A DNA stretch of 53,083 nt from Zoogloea sp. (GTDB taxonomy: Bacteria; Pseudomonadota; Gammaproteobacteria; Burkholderiales; Rhodocyclaceae). Of the stretch, positions 28,133 through 37,689 are shown piece after piece. The notes under the pieces are model-generated. The model was not told the DNA's origin. It searched no databases and saw only the letters and a program-made list of their open reading frames with translations. How positions within the stretch are numbered: the first letter of the stretch is position 1; each line of letters begins with the position of its first letter. Made by a program: the position numbers and the translations under genes. The stretch covers positions 1 to 53,083 of the forward strand of contig JAKLLO010000010.1 in NCBI GenBank assembly GCA_023150095.1, read 5' to 3'.

Positions 28133-28981
28133 ATGAAAAAGCACGACCCGCAACGCGCCCTAGACTTCGAAGCCCTGCTGCGCATGCCGGTGGATCGCCG
28201 CCAGGCCCTGCGCCGCCTGATGGCGGGCAGCGTCGCGCCACTGGCCGGCTGTGGTGGCGGCGCCGAGGTGAGCTTCGGCAGCGTCGCCAGCAGCACATCC
28301 GGTTCCACCTCAAGCTCGACCACCACCGTGTCGAGCTGCGCGATCATCCCCGAGGAGACCGCCGGCCCCTACCCCGGCGACGGCTCCAACTACAACAGCA
28401 GCGGCATCGCCAACGCGCTCAGTCAGAGCGGCATCGTGCGCAGCGACATCCGCGCCAGCTTTGGCAACGCCAGCGCGGTGGCCACGGGCATTCCGCTCAC
28501 CCTCACCCTCAAGCTGGTGAGCACCACCAGCAGCTGCGCCAACCTGGCCGGCTACGCCATCTACCTATGGCATTGCGACCGCAACGGCCTGTATTCGCTC
28601 TACAGCACCGGGCTCACCACCGAAAACTACCTGCGCGGCGTGCAGGCCACGGACAGCAACGGCAGCGTCACCTTCCTCACCGTCTTTCCCGGCTGCTACG
28701 CCGGGCGGATGCCGCACATCCACTTCGAGATCTACCCCAGCCTCGCAACCGCCACCGGCTACGGCAACAAGATCAAGACCTCCCAGCTCAGCTTTCCGCT
28801 CGCCACCCTCGCCGAGGTCTATGCCACCGCCGACTACGCCACCAGCGCCGCCAATCTCAGCGGCATGAGCTTCGCCACCGACACCGTGTTCTCCGACGGC
28901 ACCAGCCTGCAGATCGCCAGCGTCAGCGGTACCACCGCCACCGGCTACACCGCCGCGCTCACGGTCGGCATCGCCGCCTGA
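28133..28981 (+). CDS. Exported intradiol ring-cleavage dioxygenase-like lipoprotein
   Basis: This 282-residue protein has a core domain like protocatechuate/catechol dioxygenases. The four Fe(III) ligands expected for the family are present: Tyr154 (NGLY), Tyr189 (PGCY), His195 and His197 (MPHIHFEI). The N-terminus has a twin-arginine-like DRRQALR (residues 21-27), a short hydrophobic stretch and a lipobox LAGC with Cys40 as lipid anchor, then a Ser/Thr-rich linker (about 55-72). This points to Tat export and lipid anchoring. Soluble cytoplasmic catabolic enzymes lack these parts. The ATG at 28133 follows GGAG and fixes the start. The substrate is unknown, and no other aromatic degradation gene is near. 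It stands directly upstream of the type II secretion operon. Confidence 0.85.
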   Translation: MKKHDPQRALDFEALLRMPVDRRQALRRLMAGSVAPLAGCGGGAEVSFGSVASSTSGSTSSSTTTVSSCAIIPEETAGPYPGDGSNYNSSGIANALSQSGIVRSDIRASFGNASAVATGIPLTLTLKLVSTTSSCANLAGYAIYLWHCDRNGLYSLYSTGLTTENYLRGVQATDSNGSVTFLTVFPGCYAGRMPHIHFEIYPSLATATGYGNKIKTSQLSFPLATLAEVYATADYATSAANLSGMSFATDTVFSDGTSLQIASVSGTTATGYTAALTVGIAA

Positions 28982-29037
28982 CGCCACCCCGGCGGCCACG
29001 CCGCCCGTCGCGCCAACACTTTGCGACATCGTGGCGC

Positions 29038-29066
29038 TTTCACCTGTAACGGAGGCCGGCTAAGAT
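29038..29066 (+). promoter_or_regulatory. Possible promoter of the gsp operon
   Basis: TTTCAC (29038-29043), 17 bases, TAAGAT (29061-29066) stands 25 bases before the gspC ATG in the only gap ahead of the operon. The hexamers are imperfect, so this is tentative. Confidence 0.3.
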
Positions 29067-29091
29067 TGACGGTCTTTTGCCCGGCTCACCG

Positions 29092-29757
29092 ATGAAGCTC
29101 CCCGACCGTTCCGACCTGTCACGCCTGTCCCTGGCGCGCGCCGCACGTCTCGGCCCCCTGCTGGCGTGGGGTGTCGCGCTCGCCGTCACGGCGTGGGTGG
29201 CGGTCGACCTCTTCTGGCGCTTCACCGCGCCGCGCCCGCCGGCCCTGCCCGTCGCCACCGAAGCCGACCCGCTACGGGCCGCCCAGGCCATCGCCAGCCG
29301 GCACCTGCTTGGCAAGGGCGCCGCCCCGGGCACGCCGGCCGCGGTGGCCGCCGCGCCGGGCCGCTACACCGTCCAGGCCGTCGTCACGGGCGCTGCCGGC
29401 CGCCCTGGCTGGGCTGTGATCGCCATCGACGGCGGTCCCCAGCAGGGCTTCGTCGAAGGCCAGGAAATCCGCCCGGGCGTCACCCTCGCCCGGGTCGCCG
29501 GCGACGGCGTCGAGCTCGCGCTGGGCGGCGCCCGCCAGCGGGTGGCCCTCGCCGATCGCGGCACACCCGGCACGCCGGGCGATCCGGCCATGCCGCCCGC
29601 CCAGCCGCTCCCCGACCAGTCTCCTCCCGTCGTGACCCTGCCATCCGCGCGGATGCATACCGAGGTCAACGCCGTCGACGCCAGCCAGCAGCCGCCCCAG
29701 GCCGGCTTCCCCTCGAATCTCCAGGCCCAGCCCTTTCCGAGCCCGCACAATCAATGA
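29092..29757 (+). CDS. gspC: Type II secretion protein GspC
   Basis: This 221-residue bitopic inner-membrane protein links the inner-membrane platform to the secretin. It has a short cytoplasmic N-terminus, one membrane segment (LLAWGVALAVTAWVAVDLFW, about 21-40) and the homology region (about 65-155), beginning ASRHLLGKG and containing WAVIAIDGGPQQGFVEGQ. The remaining C-terminus is Pro/Gln-rich and has no PDZ or coiled-coil domain, as is common outside Vibrio and Klebsiella. The start at 29092 is the only ATG ahead of the membrane segment. The stop overlaps the gspD start (ATGA). It is the first gene of the operon. Confidence 0.88.
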   Translation: MKLPDRSDLSRLSLARAARLGPLLAWGVALAVTAWVAVDLFWRFTAPRPPALPVATEADPLRAAQAIASRHLLGKGAAPGTPAAVAAAPGRYTVQAVVTGAAGRPGWAVIAIDGGPQQGFVEGQEIRPGVTLARVAGDGVELALGGARQRVALADRGTPGTPGDPAMPPAQPLPDQSPPVVTLPSARMHTEVNAVDASQQPPQAGFPSNLQAQPFPSPHNQ

Positions 29758-32006
29758 AACCTGCCCGCCGCAGCCCGGGATCTGCCCGTCACCCTCTCGC
29801 CCGCACGCTCGCCTTCAGTTGCGCCCTGGCCTTTGCCGCCGGCCTCGCCCTGCCGCCGGCCGCTGCCGTGGCCGCCGAGACCGACAGCCGCAGCAGCGCC
29901 GAGCCCGTCTCGCTCAACTTCGTGAATGCCGACATCGGCGCGGTGATCCAGGCCATCTCCAAGATCTCGGGGCGCAACTTCATCGTCGATCCGCGGGTCA
30001 AGGGCACCCTCAACATCGTCACCGCCCGCCCGGTGGCGCGCAACCTCACCTATTCGATCCTGCTCTCGGCGCTGCGCCTGCAGGGCTACACCGCGATTGA
30101 AGGCCAGGGCGTCACCAAGATCGTCCCCGAAGCCGACGCCAAGCTCCACGCCGTGCCGGTGGGCAAGGGCCAGGGCGCCGGCGGCGGCGACCGCCTGACC
30201 ACCCAGGTGTTCAGCCTCAAGCACGAATCCGCCGCCCAGCTGGTGCCGATCATCCGGCCGCTGGTATCGCCCAACAACACCGTCACCGCCTACCCGGGCA
30301 ACAACTCGCTGGTGGTCACCGACTACGCCGAGAACATCGGCCGCATCGCCCAGATCGTCGAATCCATCGATGTGCCGCAAACCGGCCTGCGGGTGATGAC
30401 GCTCCAGCACGCCTCGGCCCTCGATCTCGCCCAGACCATCAACCGCCTGATGAACGACACCGGCGCCGCGGGCGTGGCCGGCGCAACCGGCGGCGTGGCG
30501 GGCGACGCCAGCCAGCGCGTCTCGGTGACGGGCGACCCGCGCACCAACAGCCTGCTGGTGCGCTCCGACAACCCGTCCAAGCTCAACGCCGTGCGCCAGC
30601 TGGTGGCCAACCTCGATCAGCCCGGGGCCAGCGGCAACATCCACGTGGTGTACCTGAAGAACGCCGAAGCCACCAAGGTCGCCCAGACCCTGCGCGCGGT
30701 GGTCACCGGCGAAGCTGGCGGCACCTCGGGCAGCAGCCAGAGCAGCTTCGGCAGCACCAACAGCAACAGCAGCACCGGCTCCAACTTCGGCAGCAGCAAC
30801 ACCACCGGCAGCCAGACCAGCACCACCGGCTTCGGCAACACTCCGTCGTTCAGCAACAGCAGCACCAACACCAGCGGCACCACCGGCAACGGCTTCATCC
30901 AGGCCGACCCGATGAGCAACGCGCTGATCATCACCGCCCCCGAGGCCATCTACAACAACCTGCGCAAGGTCATCGACCAGCTCGACCGGCGCCGCGCCCA
31001 GGTGTATGTCGAGGCGCTGATCACCGAAGTCAGCACCGAGAAGGCCGCCGAGATCGGCATCCAGTGGCAGGCCGGCAAGGTGGGCAACACCACCGCCTAC
31101 GGCGGCACCAGCTTCAACTCCAGCGGCAACAACATCCTCAACCTCGCCGCCACCCTCGCCAGCAGCAGCTCCACCACGCTGCCGGGCAACGGCCTCAATC
31201 TGCTGCTGGGCGGTGGCACGGTGTCGGTGGGCGGGCGCGAGATCGCCAACCTCAACATGCTGGCCCGCTTCCTCGAATCGGACACCAAGGCCAACATCCT
31301 GTCCACGCCCAACCTGGTCACCCTCGACAACGAAGAGGCCAAGATCGTCGTGGGCCGCAACGTGCCCTTCGTCACCGGCACCTACACCACCACCTCCACC
31401 GGCGCCAGCAACCCCTTCACCACCGTCGAACGCAAGGACGTGGGCCTCACCCTGAAGGTCAAGCCGCAGATCTCCGAAGGCGGCACCGTGCGCCTGCAGA
31501 TCTACCAGGAAGCCTCGGCGGTCATCGAATCCACCGCCACCAGCACCACCGGCCCGTCCACCACCAAGCGCTCCATCGAATCCACCGTGCTGGTGGACGA
31601 CGGCGCGGTGATCGCCCTCGGCGGCCTGGTGGAAGATTCCTACTCCGGCGGCGTCGAGAAGGTGCCCGTGCTGGGCGACATCCCCTACCTCGGCCAGTTC
31701 TTCCGCTACGACTCCCGCAAGCGCGGCAAGACCAACCTGATCGTCTTCCTGCGCCCGGTCGTCCTGCGCGACGCCGCCGCCATCCAGGGCATTTCGGCCG
31801 AACGCTACAACTACATCATCGGCCAGCAGCGCGACCTCGACGACCCGCGCAACCTGATGCGCCGCGAACCCGGCGCGCCGCTGCTGCCCCCGCCGGGCAG
31901 CCCGCCCCCGGCCGTGCCCTACAACATGCCGCGCATCGACGCCCCCCCCGCGGCTGCGCCCGCGAGCACCACCACGGCGCCCGCCGCCAGCGGCTACAAC
32001 CCATGA
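29754..32006 (+). CDS. gspD: Type II secretion secretin GspD
   Basis: This outer-membrane channel of the secretion system has 750 residues. A signal peptide with a twin-basic start and hydrophobic [21 protein letters not shown] (about residues 18-38) is followed by N0 ([22 protein letters not shown]), N1 to N3 domains and the secretin barrel region, with [24 protein letters not shown] and [14 protein letters not shown] as its best-known motifs. Residues about 321-382 form a Ser/Thr/Asn/Gly-rich insert in the N3 region. The C-terminal tail is proline-rich and ends in a Thr/Ala-rich piece. The start at 29754 is coupled to gspC by ATGA, and the stop to gspE in the same way. No pilotin gene is visible. 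Confidence 0.95.
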   Translation: MKPARRSPGSARHPLARTLAFSCALAFAAGLALPPAAAVAAETDSRSSAEPVSLNFVNADIGAVIQAISKISGRNFIVDPRVKGTLNIVTARPVARNLTYSILLSALRLQGYTAIEGQGVTKIVPEADAKLHAVPVGKGQGAGGGDRLTTQVFSLKHESAAQLVPIIRPLVSPNNTVTAYPGNNSLVVTDYAENIGRIAQIVESIDVPQTGLRVMTLQHASALDLAQTINRLMNDTGAAGVAGATGGVAGDASQRVSVTGDPRTNSLLVRSDNPSKLNAVRQLVANLDQPGASGNIHVVYLKNAEATKVAQTLRAVVTGEAGGTSGSSQSSFGSTNSNSSTGSNFGSSNTTGSQTSTTGFGNTPSFSNSSTNTSGTTGNGFIQADPMSNALIITAPEAIYNNLRKVIDQLDRRRAQVYVEALITEVSTEKAAEIGIQWQAGKVGNTTAYGGTSFNSSGNNILNLAATLASSSSTTLPGNGLNLLLGGGTVSVGGREIANLNMLARFLESDTKANILSTPNLVTLDNEEAKIVVGRNVPFVTGTYTTTSTGASNPFTTVERKDVGLTLKVKPQISEGGTVRLQIYQEASAVIESTATSTTGPSTTKRSIESTVLVDDGAVIALGGLVEDSYSGGVEKVPVLGDIPYLGQFFRYDSRKRGKTNLIVFLRPVVLRDAAAIQGISAERYNYIIGQQRDLDDPRNLMRREPGAPLLPPPGSPPPAVPYNMPRIDAPPAAAPASTTTAPAASGYNP

Positions 32007-33469
32007 CCAGCCCGGCCCTGCCCTACGCCTTCGCCAAGGCCCACGGCATCCTCGTCGCCGCGCAGGGGGCCGACCACGCCCAGCTGCTGCTGCGCGAAGG
32101 CGCCGACCTGTCGGCGCTGGCCGAAGTCCGGCGCACCCTGGGCCTGCCGCTCGCCATCGAGAACGTCTCCCGCGCCACCTTCGAGGCGCGGCTGTCCGAG
32201 GCTTACTCCGGCACCGACGGCAACGCCGCCGACGTGGTCGCCGACGTGGGCCAGGAGGTCGACCTCACCCAGCTCATGACCGAGCTGCCGGCCGTCGAGG
32301 ATCTCCTCGAAACCCAGGACGACGCGCCGATCATCCGCATGATCAACGCGCTCCTCACCCAGGCCGTGCGCCAGTCCGCCAGCGACATCCACATCGAGCC
32401 CTACGAACGCAACTCGGTCGTGCGCTTTCGCCGCGACGGCGTGCTGGTGGATGTGGCCCAGCCCCACCGGGCGCTGCACGCCGCGATGGCCTCGCGGATC
32501 AAGATCATGGCCAGCCTCGACATCGCCGAGAAGCGCCTGCCGCAAGATGGCCGCATCGCCCTGCGCCTGGCCGGCCGGCAGGTGGACGTGCGCGTGTCCA
32601 CGCTGCCCACCACCCACGGCGAGCGCATCGTGCTGCGCCTGCTCGACAAGGGCAGCGGCCAGCGCGGCCTCGACAGCCTGGGCATGGCCGCCGACACCGT
32701 CGCGCCGTTCGCCAGGCTGCTCGACCAGCCCCACGGCATCCTCCTCGTCACCGGCCCCACCGGCTCCGGCAAGAGCACCACGCTCTACGCCGCGCTGCAG
32801 GGCATGGACGCCAAGAGCCGCAACATCGTCACCGTCGAGGATCCGGTCGAGTACGACCTCCCCGGCGTCGGCCAGATCCAGGTCAACAGCAAGATCGACC
32901 TCAGCTTTGCCCGGGCGCTGCGCGCAATCCTCCGGCAGGATCCGGACGTGATCATGATCGGCGAGATCCGCGATCTCGAAACCGCCCAGATCGCTGTCCA
33001 GGCCAGCCTCACCGGCCACCTGGTGCTCGCCACCCTGCACACCAACGACGCCGCCTCGGCCGTCACGCGCCTGGTCGACATGGGCGTCGAGCCCTTCCTG
33101 CTCGCCTCCACCCTGCGCGGCGTGCTGGCCCAGCGCCTGGTGCGCCGCCTGTGCCCGGTGTGCCGCACATCCACGCCCGCCACCAGCGCCGACCGCAGCC
33201 TGCTCGGCCCCGGCAGCCCAGCCCAGCTGTGGCACGCCCCTGGCTGCCCGGATTGCGGCCACACCGGCTACGCCGGGCGCACCGGCATCTACGAGCTGAT
33301 GGTCACCGACGACGCCCTCCAGCGCCTGATCCACACCGCGGCCGACGAAGCCGACCTGCGCGCCCACACCCGCCACCAGGGCAGCCGCAGCCTGCGCGAC
33401 GACGGCCTGCGCCTGCTGGGCGAGGGCGTCACCTCGGCCGAAGAGCTCCTGCGGGTCACCCGGGATTAA
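32003..33469 (+). CDS. gspE: Type II secretion ATPase GspE
   Basis: This 488-residue cytoplasmic hexameric ATPase powers pseudopilus assembly. It has the N1E-like domain (residues 1-90), then the ATPase core: Walker [10 protein letters not shown] at 251-259, Asp box VEDPVEYD, Walker [16 protein letters not shown], His box [13 protein letters not shown] tetracysteine zinc motif follows at Cys384, Cys387, Cys415 and Cys418. The start codon at 32003 overlaps the gspD stop. The longer open frame upstream belongs to a different reading of gspD and has no domain content. The length is typical. Confidence 0.95.
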   Translation: MTSPALPYAFAKAHGILVAAQGADHAQLLLREGADLSALAEVRRTLGLPLAIENVSRATFEARLSEAYSGTDGNAADVVADVGQEVDLTQLMTELPAVEDLLETQDDAPIIRMINALLTQAVRQSASDIHIEPYERNSVVRFRRDGVLVDVAQPHRALHAAMASRIKIMASLDIAEKRLPQDGRIALRLAGRQVDVRVSTLPTTHGERIVLRLLDKGSGQRGLDSLGMAADTVAPFARLLDQPHGILLVTGPTGSGKSTTLYAALQGMDAKSRNIVTVEDPVEYDLPGVGQIQVNSKIDLSFARALRAILRQDPDVIMIGEIRDLETAQIAVQASLTGHLVLATLHTNDAASAVTRLVDMGVEPFLLASTLRGVLAQRLVRRLCPVCRTSTPATSADRSLLGPGSPAQLWHAPGCPDCGHTGYAGRTGIYELMVTDDALQRLIHTAADEADLRAHTRHQGSRSLRDDGLRLLGEGVTSAEELLRVTRD

Positions 33470-33472
33470 GCG

Positions 33473-34678
33473 ATGACCGCCTTCCGCTATCGCGCCGTGG
33501 ACAACGCCGGCCGGGAATCCGCCGGCGTGCTCGAAGCCGACACCGGCAAGGCCGCCCGCGGCCTGCTGCGCGAGCGCGGGCTGTTCCCGCTCGAAGTCGC
33601 CTCGGTGGCCCAGGGCGCCGGCGACGGCAAGGCCGTCCGCCGCAAGCTCAAGGAAGCCGACCTCACCCTGCTCACCCGCCAGTGGGCCACGCTGCTGGCC
33701 TCCGGCCTCACCGTCGAGCAGGCGCTCGCCGCCCTCATCGAGCAGGCCGAAACCGAATCCACCCGCCAGCTGCTGGCCGGCGTGCGCTCCGAGATCCTCG
33801 CCGGCTACAGCCTGCGCGCCGCGCTCGATCGCTATCCGCAAGCCTTCACCACGCTCTACCGCGCCTCGGTGGCCGCCGGCGAGAAATCCGGCGAGCTCGC
33901 CCGGGTCATGAACCAGCTCGCCGACTACCTCGACCGCAGCCACGCCCTGCGCACCAAAACCCTCCAGGCCCTGCTCTACCCGGCCATCGTCGCCAGCGTG
34001 GCGATGCTGGTCATCGTCGGCCTGATGACCTACGTGGTGCCCCAGGTGGTCTCCGTCTTCCAGCAGAGCAAGCAGGCGCTGCCGCTCCTCACCCGGGTGC
34101 TCATCGTGGTGAGCAGCCTGCTGCGCGAATGGGGCTGGCTGATGATCCTCGCCATCATCGGCGGGCTCTTCGCCGGCCGCGCGGCGCTGCGGGATACCAC
34201 CGTCAAGCGCCGCTGGGACGCCTGGCTGCTGCGCCTGCCGGTGCTCGGCCGCCACCTGCGCACCCTCGACGCCACCCGCTTCGCCAGCACCCTGTCAATC
34301 CTCGCCGGCAGCGGCGTGCCCCTGCTGGCCGCGCTGGACGCCGGCCGCCAGGTGATCAGCCGCCTGCCGCTGGCCGACGCCGTCGCCGCCGCCGCCGAGC
34401 GCGTCCGCGAGGGCCAGCCCCTGTCCCGCGCCCTGGGCGCCAGCCGCCAGTTTCCGCCGCTGCTCATCCACATGATCGCCAACGGCGAGGCCACCGGCCG
34501 CGTCGATGAACTCCTCGACCGCGCCGCCCGCCTCCAGCAGGCCGAACTCGAAAACCGCACCGCCACGCTCACCGCCCTCCTCGAACCCATCCTGCTGCTC
34601 ATGATGGGCGGCTTCGTATTGGTAATCGTGATGGCGGTGATGCAACCCATCATCGAAATAAATACCTTGATGAAATAA
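33473..34678 (+). CDS. gspF: Type II secretion inner-membrane platform protein GspF
   Basis: This 401-residue polytopic platform protein is thought to transmit GspE motion to the pseudopilus. Two GspF/T2SF domains are present (about 65-190 and 268-390), each a helical bundle. The first opens at LLTRQWATLLASGLTVEQAL. Three membrane segments are visible: about 168-190, 215-235 and 370-390 (ILLLMMGGFVLVIVMAVM). Length is normal for the family. It starts 3 bases after gspE and is followed by gspG. Confidence 0.93.
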   Translation: MTAFRYRAVDNAGRESAGVLEADTGKAARGLLRERGLFPLEVASVAQGAGDGKAVRRKLKEADLTLLTRQWATLLASGLTVEQALAALIEQAETESTRQLLAGVRSEILAGYSLRAALDRYPQAFTTLYRASVAAGEKSGELARVMNQLADYLDRSHALRTKTLQALLYPAIVASVAMLVIVGLMTYVVPQVVSVFQQSKQALPLLTRVLIVVSSLLREWGWLMILAIIGGLFAGRAALRDTTVKRRWDAWLLRLPVLGRHLRTLDATRFASTLSILAGSGVPLLAALDAGRQVISRLPLADAVAAAAERVREGQPLSRALGASRQFPPLLIHMIANGEATGRVDELLDRAARLQQAELENRTATLTALLEPILLLMMGGFVLVIVMAVMQPIIEINTLMK

Positions 34679-34687
34679 GGAACCGCC

Positions 34688-35116
34688 ATGCACAACGCCC
34701 CCCGCCGCGCCCGCGGCTTCACCCTGATCGAAGTGATGGTCGTCATCGTCATCCTCGGCGTGCTCGCCGCGCTGGTGGTGCCCAAGGTGATGAGCCGCCC
34801 GGACGAAGCCCGCGTCGTGGCCGCCAAGCAGGACATCTCGTCGATCATGCAGGCCCTCAAGCTCTACAAGCTCGACAACCGCCGCTACCCCAGCGCCGAG
34901 CAGGGCCTGCAGGCGCTGGTCACCAAGCCCGCCGCCGCGCCGGTGCCCGACAACTGGAAGTCCTACCTCGACAAGCTGCCGATGGACCCGTGGGGCAAGC
35001 CCTACCAGTACGTCATCCCTGGCCTCAAGGGCGAGGTGGACGTGATGAGCTTCGGCGCCGACGGCATCTCCGGCGGCGAAGGCTTCGACGCCGACGTCGG
35101 CTCCTGGAGCCTCTGA
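34688..35116 (+). CDS. gspG: Major pseudopilin GspG
   Basis: This 142-residue major pseudopilin is the main subunit of the piston-like pseudopilus. The prepilin peptidase site is RGFTLIEVMVV: cleavage after Gly13 exposes the N-methylated Phe, and the Glu at position 5 of the mature protein is present. The C-terminal domain carries the conserved LDNRRYPSAEQGLQALV and DPWGKPYQY, and the calcium-binding end near FGADGISGGEG. An AAGGA ribosome-binding site precedes the ATG. It fits the usual 135-150 residues. Confidence 0.95.
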   Translation: MHNAPRRARGFTLIEVMVVIVILGVLAALVVPKVMSRPDEARVVAAKQDISSIMQALKLYKLDNRRYPSAEQGLQALVTKPAAAPVPDNWKSYLDKLPMDPWGKPYQYVIPGLKGEVDVMSFGADGISGGEGFDADVGSWSL

Positions 35117-35126
35117 CCTCATCCCG

Positions 35127-35675
35127 ATGGCGGCAGGCCTCCGGCGCAGCTTCGACCATCCGTCCCGCGGCCCCGCGCCCGGACGCACCGCCGCGCCCCG
35201 CCGCCACGCCGGCTTCACCCTGATCGAAGTGATGGTGGTGCTGGTCATCATGGGCCTGATGGCCACCGGCATCAGCGTCGGCCTCGACAGCCTGCGCGGG
35301 CGCGACACCGATCAGGCCCTCAAGCGCCTGCGCCTGGTGCTCGAAGCCACCGCCGACCGGGCCGCCGTGCGTGGCCGGCCGATCGCCATCGAGTTCCTCC
35401 CCGACGGCTACCGCTTCTCCGCCCTCGACCCGGACGACAACTGGCGCCCGCTGATCGACCCGCCGGTGTTCACCGACCGCGCCGTGCCCGCCGGCGTCAG
35501 CTGGCTCGGCCTGCGCATCGACGGGCAGCCCGACGCCGCCACGCCGCGCCTGCAGTTCGGCACCCAGGCGCCCGAATACGAGCTGCGCGTCGCCACCCCT
35601 GGCGGCGAGGCCCGCTTCACCGGCAAGGCCAACGGCACGGTGCAGCTCGCCATGCCCGGCGCCAACCGCTCATGA
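35127..35675 (+). CDS. gspH: Minor pseudopilin GspH
   Basis: This 182-residue minor pseudopilin has a leader of about 29 residues ending in HAGFTLIEVMVVLVIMG, the class III signal for prepilin peptidase. The leader is longer and more basic than in gspG (Arg/Pro-rich), which may reflect an alternative internal start, but no in-frame ATG lies nearer to the cleavage site. The mature domain has the GspH/XcpU-type beta fold. It starts 10 bases after gspG, and its stop overlaps the gspI start by 4 bases. Confidence 0.88.
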   Translation: MAAGLRRSFDHPSRGPAPGRTAAPRRHAGFTLIEVMVVLVIMGLMATGISVGLDSLRGRDTDQALKRLRLVLEATADRAAVRGRPIAIEFLPDGYRFSALDPDDNWRPLIDPPVFTDRAVPAGVSWLGLRIDGQPDAATPRLQFGTQAPEYELRVATPGGEARFTGKANGTVQLAMPGANRS

Positions 35676-36046
35676 CGCGCCCCGCCCGCGGCTTCACGCT
35701 GCTCGAAACCCTGGTCGCCCTGGCCATCCTCGCCATCGCCCTCACCGCGGCGTTCCGGGCGATGGGCGTCACCGCCCAGTCGTCGGGCGAGCTGCGCGAA
35801 CGCCTGATCGGCGACTGGGTGGCCGAAAACCGCCTCGCCGAGCTGCGCGCCACCCGCGCCTGGCCCAACCCCGGCATCAACGAGGGCACCGCCGAGCAGG
35901 CCGGGCGCACCTACCGCTGGCGCGAGGACGTCAAGAACACCGCCAACCCGCTGTTCCGCCGGGTCGATCTGTCGGTCTTCGGGCCGGATTCCGGCGACCA
36001 CGCCATCTCCCGCCTGTCCGGCTACGTGGCGAGGCCGCTGCAATGA
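35672..36046 (+). CDS. gspI: Minor pseudopilin GspI
   Basis: This 124-residue protein has a very short leader and the cleavage site ARGFTLLETLVALAILAIAL. It starts at 35672 within the gspH stop and ends within the gspJ start, so the three are translationally coupled. GspI is the core of the pseudopilus tip complex (GspI-J-K). The size matches the family. Confidence 0.9.
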   Translation: MTRPARGFTLLETLVALAILAIALTAAFRAMGVTAQSSGELRERLIGDWVAENRLAELRATRAWPNPGINEGTAEQAGRTYRWREDVKNTANPLFRRVDLSVFGPDSGDHAISRLSGYVARPLQ

Positions 36047-36729
36047 GCGCCGCCCGGCCGTCCGAAGGCGCTCGCGCCGAAGCCGCAGGCGGAGGCCGTC
36101 CCCCCCTCGCAGCTCACCGCCAGCGCGGCCTCACCCTCATCGAGCTGATGGTCGCCCTGTCGGTCTTCGCGGTGCTGGGCGTGCTGTCCTACCGGGCGCT
36201 GTCGGAAGTCGCCAACAGCCACACCCGCCTCGAAGCCAGCTTCGAACGCTGGCGCGCCATCAACCGCAGCATCCAGCGCATCGACACCGATCTGCTGCAG
36301 GCTGTCTCCACCACCGGCCGCAATGCCGGCCAGCCGGGGGCCGACGGCGCCACACCCGGCGGCACCCCGGCCCCGACCGTGCGAAGCACCACCGCCGCGC
36401 CCATGCTCCTCACCCGCGCGGCCAGCGGCGGGCCGGAGTTCCAGTTCCTGCGCCTCGACGACACCCGCGGCGTGCGCCGGGTCGGCTACCGGCTGGTGGA
36501 TGGCCGCCTCGAATGGCTGCGCTGGAGCGGCCGCGACGCCCTCGGCGATCCCGACGTCGAACCCCTGCTCGACAAGGTGCGCGGCGTGCGCTGGCGCTTT
36601 CTGCTCAACAACAACCGCCTCGACGCCTGGCCGCCGGGCGACACCCGCGCCCCCCTGCCCGACGCAGTGATCCTCGAACTCGACCTGGAAGGCACCGGCG
36701 TCCTCACCCGCGTGATCGCCCTGCGCTGA
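36043..36729 (+). CDS. gspJ: Minor pseudopilin GspJ
   Basis: This 228-residue minor pseudopilin has the cleavage region RQRGLTLIELMVALSVFAVLG after a leader of about 28 residues that is Gly/Ala/Arg-rich. The C-terminal domain has the GspJ pattern, including WLRWSGRDALGDPDVEPLLDKV. A Pro/Thr/Ala-rich insert (about 95-125) is likely a surface loop. It is coupled to gspI upstream and gspK downstream by overlapping codons (ATGA and TGATG). Confidence 0.9.
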   Translation: MSAARPSEGARAEAAGGGRPPLAAHRQRGLTLIELMVALSVFAVLGVLSYRALSEVANSHTRLEASFERWRAINRSIQRIDTDLLQAVSTTGRNAGQPGADGATPGGTPAPTVRSTTAAPMLLTRAASGGPEFQFLRLDDTRGVRRVGYRLVDGRLEWLRWSGRDALGDPDVEPLLDKVRGVRWRFLLNNNRLDAWPPGDTRAPLPDAVILELDLEGTGVLTRVIALR

Positions 36730-37682
36730 TGCAGCCCAACCGTTCCGCTCCCCGCCCCCACGCCGGCCCCCAGAAGGGCGCCGCGGTGATCCTCGCCCTT
36801 CTCACGGTGGCGCTGGTGGCCGGGCTCGCCGCCGCCTCGGTGGGCGACCTGGGCGTGGCGATGGATCAGGTCGCCGGCCGGCACGACCAGGCCCAGGCCC
36901 GCCAGCTCGCCCGCGGCGCGGTGGACTGGGCGCGCAACGTGCTGTCCGAAGACGCCCGCACCAGCCAGGTGGATCACCTGGGCGAAGCCTGGGCCGTCAA
37001 GGTGCCGCCCACGCCGGTCGAGGAAGGCGAGGTCAGCGGCGAGCTGCAGGAGCTCTCCGGCCGCCTCAACCTCAACAACCTCGCCAGCGACGGCGCCGAC
37101 ATCGTCGAGGTGGAGCGCTTCCAGCGCCTGCTGTCGCAGGTCGGCGTCGCCGACGCCGACGCCCTCAACCTCACCGCCGCACTGCTCGACTGGCTCGACG
37201 CCGACGACACCCCGCGCCTGCCCGGCGGCGCCGAAGCCGGCTGGTACGGCGCCCAGACGCCGGCCCGCCGCGCCGCCAACGGCCCGCTGGTGGCGGTGTC
37301 CGAGCTGCTCCAGGTGCGCGGCTTCACCCCGCAGCTGGTGGCCCGCCTCACGCCCTTCGTGGCCGCCGTGCCGCCGGGCTCCACCGTCAACGTGAACACC
37401 GCCCCGGCCGAGGTGCTCGCCGCCGTGGTGCCCGATCTGTCCCTCGACGCCGCCCGCCTGCTGGTCGTCCAGCGCAGCCGCGCGTGGTTCAAGGATGTAA
37501 ACGACTTCAAGGCCCGCCTGCCCTCGCCGGATCTCCAGCCCGATCTCACCCGACTCTCCGTCACCAGCCGCCACTTCCTGGCCACCGGCCGCGCCCGTTA
37601 CGGCGTGGCCATGGTGCGCATGGAAGTGCTGCTCGAACGCAGCCAGAACTGGTCCACCATCGTCTGGCAAAAACTGCTGTGA
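36729..37682 (+). CDS. gspK: Minor pseudopilin GspK
   Basis: This 317-residue protein is the tip subunit of the pseudopilus. The signal region is QKGAAVILALLTVALVAG, which lacks the Glu at mature position 5, as GspK proteins usually do. The body has the GspK two-domain layout with LSGRLNLNNLAS, LLDWLDADDTPR and VNVNTAPAEVLAAVVP, a helix-hairpin-like motif common in this family. The start at 36729 overlaps the gspJ stop (TGATG). It is 8 bases from gspL. Confidence 0.92.
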   Translation: MQPNRSAPRPHAGPQKGAAVILALLTVALVAGLAAASVGDLGVAMDQVAGRHDQAQARQLARGAVDWARNVLSEDARTSQVDHLGEAWAVKVPPTPVEEGEVSGELQELSGRLNLNNLASDGADIVEVERFQRLLSQVGVADADALNLTAALLDWLDADDTPRLPGGAEAGWYGAQTPARRAANGPLVAVSELLQVRGFTPQLVARLTPFVAAVPPGSTVNVNTAPAEVLAAVVPDLSLDAARLLVVQRSRAWFKDVNDFKARLPSPDLQPDLTRLSVTSRHFLATGRARYGVAMVRMEVLLERSQNWSTIVWQKLL

Positions 37683-37689
37683 TACGCCC

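Noticed and set aside
31994..34255. Very long open frame on the minus strand opposite gspE and gspF
   Set aside because: It is Gly/Ala/Val/His-rich with no domain, antisense to two conserved genes. High GC frames often stay open in this manner.
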